Assembly (NCBI RefSeq): GCF_015024225.1
Contig: NZ_JACJGM010000003.1
Location: 1 to 64,000 of the forward strand
Direction of reading: 5' to 3'
Origin: Nocardioides lijunqiniae
GTDB taxonomy: Bacteria; Actinomycetota; Actinomycetes; Propionibacteriales; Nocardioidaceae
Length of the DNA: 64,000 nt
A model generated the notes under the pieces. That model was not told the origin of the DNA. It ran no database searches and worked only from the letters and a program-made list of their open reading frames with translations. The position numbers and the translations under genes are program-made. Below are positions 60,559-64,000 of the stretch, in pieces; position 1 is the first letter of the stretch; the number at the start of each line of letters is the position of its first letter.

Positions 60559-61839
60559 TCAGGGTCGTCGTTCGGGCTCGAGCGGGGTGGTGCCGGTGTG
60601 GTCGCGGCGGTAGGCGTGGCCGAAGGGTGAGTGCCACAGGTAGGTGCCGCGGTCCAGGACGTCGTAGGTCCATCTGCCGTGGGTCTTGAGGCGGTGGTGC
60701 CTACGGCACAGCGGTGCGGTGTTGCACGAGCAGGTCGGCCCGCCCTCGGCGTGGGGGATGTCGTGGTCGATGTCGCACCTGGCCGCGGGTCTGGTGCACC
60801 ACGGGAACACACAGGTGTGATCGACGAGATCGCCCTGCTCGCGCAGCCGGTCGGGGATCTCGTAGGCCGCGACGTGGACATGGTCGGCCAGGTCCCGCAC
60901 CGGCTTCACGATGACGCGGGTGCCCGGGTTGCCGCACCAGGTCCGGACCGTCTCCGCCAGGATCGGTGTCCGGGTGTTTCCGAGGCGCCCCACCCCGTCG
61001 AGGTCCTCATGGACGTGCATAACGATCTCGGTCCCCACGGTGGTTGAGGTGCGAGCGCAGCGAGCCTCGAAACCACCCTCCGCAACTTCGCCGGCGTCCT
61101 CGAAGGGCAGCGAGTCATACCCACGAGCGAGGTCCCCAGCCGCGATGGAGCGCCGTACGTCGAGGGACTCCTCGGAGCCGGCGGCCTTGATCTCAGCGGC
61201 GCGCCGGGAGAGTGCGGTGTCGAAGTCGAGGGCGTCGACGTAGTCCAGGGTCCCGGTGACCTCGACGGTCCCGTTGATCGACACCTCGCCCTTGTGGACC
61301 TCGAGCCGCCGCCCATCGGCTGCGAGCCGGCGGGCCTTCTCGGCGGCCTCGGGGTCGAACCGGGCCTGGGCGGCGGTGATCTGTCGTTCGATCTCGGCGT
61401 AGGACACCGAGTGCGCACAGAAACCCACCGCCTGATCGACGTAGGCCGCGGCCTCGGAGGACAACGCCATGGTGTGCTCGGCGATCCAGCGCGCCTTGTA
61501 GAACGGCAGCTCCATCGCCTCGACGCGTCCCCAGATGCGAGGCAGGCGGTGGCGGGTCTCGAGCGTCGCACCGACGTAGCGCTTGGCAGCGTCGGTCGAC
61601 ATGCCCAACGCAGCGCCGAGCTCCATGACCGCGAACTCGGACACCCAGGGTGCGCCGTCCCCGGCGAGCGGGATCCCGCGGTCACCGAAGGACGCCTCGC
61701 CCTCGTCGGTCGTGGTGTGCAGGAGGCACCACTTCAGGACGCCGTGGAGGGTGTCGAGCTCGGCTTTGGCTTGGTCTGCCCTGCCCGCGCGGACCTGGGC
61801 CAGCACGGCGCTGGCCTCGGGTCCGGTGGGGTTGCTCAT
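60559..61839 (-). CDS. DUF222 / HNH endonuclease-like protein with in-frame repeat insertion
   Basis: About 426 residues from ATG 61839. The N-terminal DUF222 region (LHGVLKWCLLHTTTDEGE; SYAEIERQITAAQARFDPEAAEKARRLA) is followed by a C-terminal HNH motif (CDIDHDIPHAEGGPTCSCNTAPLCRRHHRLK). Near the middle, residues GGFEARCARTSTTV are encoded by a 39-bp copy of a repeat also found extragenically at 61942-61980. The frame is kept. Second member of the family in this window (other copy at 3381), which is only distantly similar. Confidence 0.83.
   Translation of the reverse strand: MSNPTGPEASAVLAQVRAGRADQAKAELDTLHGVLKWCLLHTTTDEGEASFGDRGIPLAGDGAPWVSEFAVMELGAALGMSTDAAKRYVGATLETRHRLPRIWGRVEAMELPFYKARWIAEHTMALSSEAAAYVDQAVGFCAHSVSYAEIERQITAAQARFDPEAAEKARRLAADGRRLEVHKGEVSINGTVEVTGTLDYVDALDFDTALSRRAAEIKAAGSEESLDVRRSIAAGDLARGYDSLPFEDAGEVAEGGFEARCARTSTTVGTEIVMHVHEDLDGVGRLGNTRTPILAETVRTWCGNPGTRVIVKPVRDLADHVHVAAYEIPDRLREQGDLVDHTCVFPWCTRPAARCDIDHDIPHAEGGPTCSCNTAPLCRRHHRLKTHGRWTYDVLDRGTYLWHSPFGHAYRRDHTGTTPLEPERRP
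61039..61077. repeat. 39-bp repeat copy inside a coding region
   Basis: A 39-bp segment starting GGTGGTTGAGGTGCGAGCGC and ending GAAACCACC. It is the exact reverse complement of 61942-61980. Its length is a multiple of three and it reads through the DUF222-HNH gene without a stop. Terminal GGTGG/CCACC inverted ends are visible. Confidence 0.9.
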
Positions 61840-61941
61840 GGGTCTACTCAAGCACTGGCCACCGACAGTCGACGGCCTGAACCGACCGCCAGGAAGCCTT
61901 ATCCACAAGGGCTTTGAGTATGTCCTTGATCTTTTCGGTGG

Positions 61942-61980
61942 GGTGGTTTCGAGGCTCGCTGCGCTCGCACCTCAACCACC
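61942..61980. repeat. 39-bp repeat copy upstream of the HNH gene, part of a longer REP-like element
   Basis: Exact inverted copy of 61039-61077, lying 103 bp upstream of the HNH gene start and between it and the fadD17 stop. It is followed by about 55 bp of related palindromic sequence (CGCTCCTCGCTGGCGCTCGT, then CTGCTCGACCACCGG) up to about 62037. It looks like a REP-type extragenic element. Confidence 0.9.
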
Positions 61981-62045
61981 GGAGCCGACCCCCATCGGGC
62001 GCTCCTCGCTGGCGCTCGTCGCTGCTCGACCACCGGCGAGGTGGG

Positions 62046-63611
62046 TCAGCGGTAGGTGGTGCCTCGGGGGTCGCGGGTCCAGGTGGCGCCGGCGGGGCCG
62101 GCGGCGGAGAGCTGGCGCTTGAGGACCTTGTTGGTGGCGGTGCGGGGGAGGTCGTCGACGATCTTCACGAAGCGGGGCCAGGCCTTGGGGGAGAGGTCGG
62201 GCTGGTCGGCGAGGAAGGTCTCCAGCTCGGCGGGCTCGAGCGGGGACAGGGTGATCAGCGCGGCCATGACCTGGTCGCCGACGGACTCGTCGGGCACGGC
62301 GTAGACGGCGGCCTCGGAGATCGCGGGGTGGCGCAGCAGGATCCGCTCGATGGGGGCTGCGGCGAGGTTCTCGCCGTCCACCCGGAGCCAGTCCGCCGTC
62401 CGGCCGGCGAAGTAGACGAAGCCCTCGGCGTCGCGGTAGGCGAGGTCGCCGGACCAGTACATGCCCGAGCGCATCCGCTCCGACTCGGCGTCGGGGTCCT
62501 TGTAGTAGCCGGCGAACGCGCCCGCTCCCTGGGTGTTGACCAGCTCGCCGGTGGCCGCGTCGGCGTTGAGCAGCTCGCCGTGCGCGCCGAACTCGGCGTC
62601 CGGCGTCTCCTCCATGCTGACGGGGTCGAGCACCTGGACTCCGTCCAGCGGACGCCCGAGGCTGCCGGGCGGCATCTCCGGCACGCGCTGCACGACCACG
62701 GCGTTCTCGGTCGAGGAGTAGGAGTCGACGACGACGCAGCCGAAGCGCTCGCCGAACGCCGCGATGTCGCGCTCGTTGGCCTCGTTGCCGAAGACGATGC
62801 GCAGCGGGTTGTCCGCGTCGTCGGGCTGCTCGGGGGTGGCCATGATGTAGGTGAGCGGCTTGCCGACGTAGTTGGCGTACGTCGCGCCGTAGCGGCGCAC
62901 GTCCGCCAGGAAGCCCGACGCGCTGAAGCGCGGTGCCAGCGCGATCGTGGTGCCCGAGGCGACGGCCGGCCCCCAGCCGGCCATGATCGCGTTGGAGTGG
63001 AACATCGGCATCGACAGGTAGGCCACGTGCTCGGGGCCGAGGCCGAAGCGGTCGGCGAGGAACAGCCCGGGGAACGCCACCTTCACCTGGGTGATGTTGA
63101 CGGCCTTGGGGTTGCCGGACGTGCCGGAGGTGAAGATCAGCATCATCAGGTCGTCCATGACGACCTCGACGTCGGGCACGCCCGCGCCGGCGTGCTCCGC
63201 CAGCAGCGCCGTCCACTCCTCGGAGTCGGTGCGCAGCACCGGCACACCCACGTCGACGCCGTCCAGCAGCGAGGCGTACGTCGCGTCCGTGACCACCAGC
63301 TGGCAGTCGGAGCGAGCGATGTCGGCCAGCAGCGACTCACCGCGGCGCGTCGTGTTGAGGCCGACGACCACCTGGCCGCCGAGGGCGGCGCCGCCCAGCA
63401 GCAGGCTGAACTCCGGGGTGTTGTCGAGCAGCACCCCCACGTGGGGCGGCTGGCCGTCGGTCAGCAGCGAGGCCATGACCGCGGAGCGCACGCACGACTC
63501 GTCGAGCACCTCGTCCCAGGTCCACGAGTCGTCCCCCGCCAGGAGTCCGGTGTGGGTCTCGCCCCGCCGCGCGAGGAGCTGGTTGCGGACGGTGATCTGC
63601 TCGTCGGACAT
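62046..63611 (-). CDS. fadD17: FadD17, steroid-type acyl-CoA ligase
   Basis: A 521-residue adenylate-forming enzyme with the P-loop FTSGTSGNPKAVN near residue 165. YLSMPMFHSNAIMAGWGPAVASG, RRYGATYANYVGKPLTYIMATPEQPDDADNPLRIVFGNE and WSGDLAYRDAEGFVYFAGRTADWLRVDGENLAAAPIERILLRHP are close to mycobacterial FadD17 (Rv3506). It ends with the catalytic Lys in LPRTATNKVLKRQL. The ATG directly follows the stop of the fadE27-like gene (TAGATG), matching the Rv3505-Rv3506 order. It likely activates a sterol side-chain carboxylate. Confidence 0.9.
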   Translation of the reverse strand: MSDEQITVRNQLLARRGETHTGLLAGDDSWTWDEVLDESCVRSAVMASLLTDGQPPHVGVLLDNTPEFSLLLGGAALGGQVVVGLNTTRRGESLLADIARSDCQLVVTDATYASLLDGVDVGVPVLRTDSEEWTALLAEHAGAGVPDVEVVMDDLMMLIFTSGTSGNPKAVNITQVKVAFPGLFLADRFGLGPEHVAYLSMPMFHSNAIMAGWGPAVASGTTIALAPRFSASGFLADVRRYGATYANYVGKPLTYIMATPEQPDDADNPLRIVFGNEANERDIAAFGERFGCVVVDSYSSTENAVVVQRVPEMPPGSLGRPLDGVQVLDPVSMEETPDAEFGAHGELLNADAATGELVNTQGAGAFAGYYKDPDAESERMRSGMYWSGDLAYRDAEGFVYFAGRTADWLRVDGENLAAAPIERILLRHPAISEAAVYAVPDESVGDQVMAALITLSPLEPAELETFLADQPDLSPKAWPRFVKIVDDLPRTATNKVLKRQLSAAGPAGATWTRDPRGTTYR

Positions 63612-64000
63612 CTAGACGGGCTCGCTGGCGAGGGCGCGACCGATGGTGAGCGCCTGCTCGGTGGCACCGCCGAAGAGGAACTCGAAGCGCTTGGCGCTCG
63701 TGAAGTAGCGGTGCGCCTCGCCGTCGAGGTCGATCCCGACGCCGCCGTGGACGTGCACGGTGGTGTGCGCGAGCCGGTGGCCCGCGTCGGCGGCCCAGAG
63801 CTTGGCGGTCGCGACCTCAGTCGCGGCCGGCAGACCCTCCGCGAGCCGCCATACCGCCACCCACAGGGTCAGTCGCTGGGCGAGCACGTCGATGTAGCCG
63901 TCGGCGAGGCGCTGGGAGACGGCCTGGAACGTGCCGATCGGGCGGCCGAACTGCTCGCGCGTCTTCGCGTACGACGCCGTCAGCCTCAGTGCGCCCTCCG
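63612..64000 (-). CDS. fadE27: Acyl-CoA dehydrogenase, FadE27-like, C-terminal part (open at right edge)
   Basis: The last 129 codons of an acyl-CoA dehydrogenase. The minus frame reads ALRLTASYAKTREQFGRPIG then TFQAVSQRLADGYIDV, the classic FAD-contacting R-x-Q-F-G-x-P-I-x-x-F-Q motif. LAHTTVHVHGGVGIDLDGEAHRYFTSAKRFEF follows with the late GG-x-G motif. Position directly before fadD17 corresponds to FadE27 (ChsE5), which pairs with FadE26 (ChsE4) as a heterotetramer in cholesterol side-chain dehydrogenation. The N-terminal two thirds are outside the window, so FadE26 versus FadE27 is decided by synteny only. Confidence 0.82.
   Translation of the reverse strand, partial: EGALRLTASYAKTREQFGRPIGTFQAVSQRLADGYIDVLAQRLTLWVAVWRLAEGLPAATEVATAKLWAADAGHRLAHTTVHVHGGVGIDLDGEAHRYFTSAKRFEFLFGGATEQALTIGRALASEPV

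Overview
The window is high-GC actinobacterial DNA. The gene content, GTG/ATG start usage, DUF222/HNH genes and short palindromic repeats suggest a Nocardioides-like member of the Nocardioidaceae; this assignment is an inference from gene content, not a measurement. The dominant theme is aerobic steroid (sterol) catabolism, arranged in blocks whose order closely matches the cholesterol regulon of Mycobacterium and Rhodococcus.

Layout. 1-5.2 kb: the end of an IS481-type transposase, then unrelated housekeeping and accessory genes (DinB/MDMPI protein, AraC regulator, class II amidotransferase, HIT protein, DUF222-HNH protein). 5.3-9.0 kb: hsaA-hsaD-hsaC-hsaB (ring A/B cleavage). 9.2-12.1 kb (minus strand): a tightly overlapping four-gene set with an EspC-like small protein, a WXG-containing HExxH metallopeptidase, a DUF4919-like protein and a WD40-like lipoprotein. 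This looks like an unstudied type VII secretion effector locus. 12.2-14.3 kb: membrane protein, secreted protein, methyltransferase. 14.4-19.6 kb: ipdC-ipdB-ipdA-echA20 (minus) diverging from two SDR genes (plus), the C/D-ring module. 19.7-22.1 kb: a secreted PLD-like protein and an AbiEi/DUF559-like protein, the latter bracketed by palindromic repeats. 22.1-24.7 kb: fadA5 and cyp125, divergent (side chain). 24.8-29.8 kb: recQ, map, two clpP paralogues, a DinB protein and a ClgR-like regulator.

29.8-34.2 kb: ltp3-ltp4-DUF35 diverging from an LLM oxidoreductase (Rv3523-Rv3520c order). 34.2-43.4 kb: miscellaneous enzymes, including two further LLM proteins, a flavoprotein monooxygenase-like protein and a beta-lactamase-like hydrolase. 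43.4-47.6 kb: MFS transporter, then fadD8 coupled to an unrecognised gene. 47.6-48.8 kb: LemA and a membrane protein. 49.0-55.4 kb: a sugar ABC transporter, LacI regulator and GH3 beta-glucosidase operon. 55.4-59.0 kb: echA19 diverging from fadD19 and a nitronate-monooxygenase-like gene. 59.0-62.0 kb: GH6-like protein, Dabb protein and a second DUF222-HNH gene carrying an in-frame copy of a 39-bp repeat. 62.0-64.0 kb: fadD17 and the end of a fadE27-like acyl-CoA dehydrogenase gene that continues past the window.

How it works together. Cyp125 oxidises the sterol side-chain terminus. FadD19, FadD17 and FadD8-type ligases, acyl-CoA dehydrogenase, EchA19, thiolase FadA5 and the Ltp3/Ltp4/DUF35 aldolase-type set shorten the side chain. 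HsaABCD opens rings A/B, and EchA20/IpdABC with partner SDRs take apart rings C/D. Six sites matching the KstR operator TNNAACNNGTTNNA sit upstream of hsaA, fadA5, cyp125, DUF35/LLM, fadD8 and echA19/fadD19, so most of these blocks probably form one regulon. A different palindrome sits in front of echA20-ipdABC. No tRNA, rRNA or CRISPR array was recognised, and there is no gene-free stretch above 300 bp.
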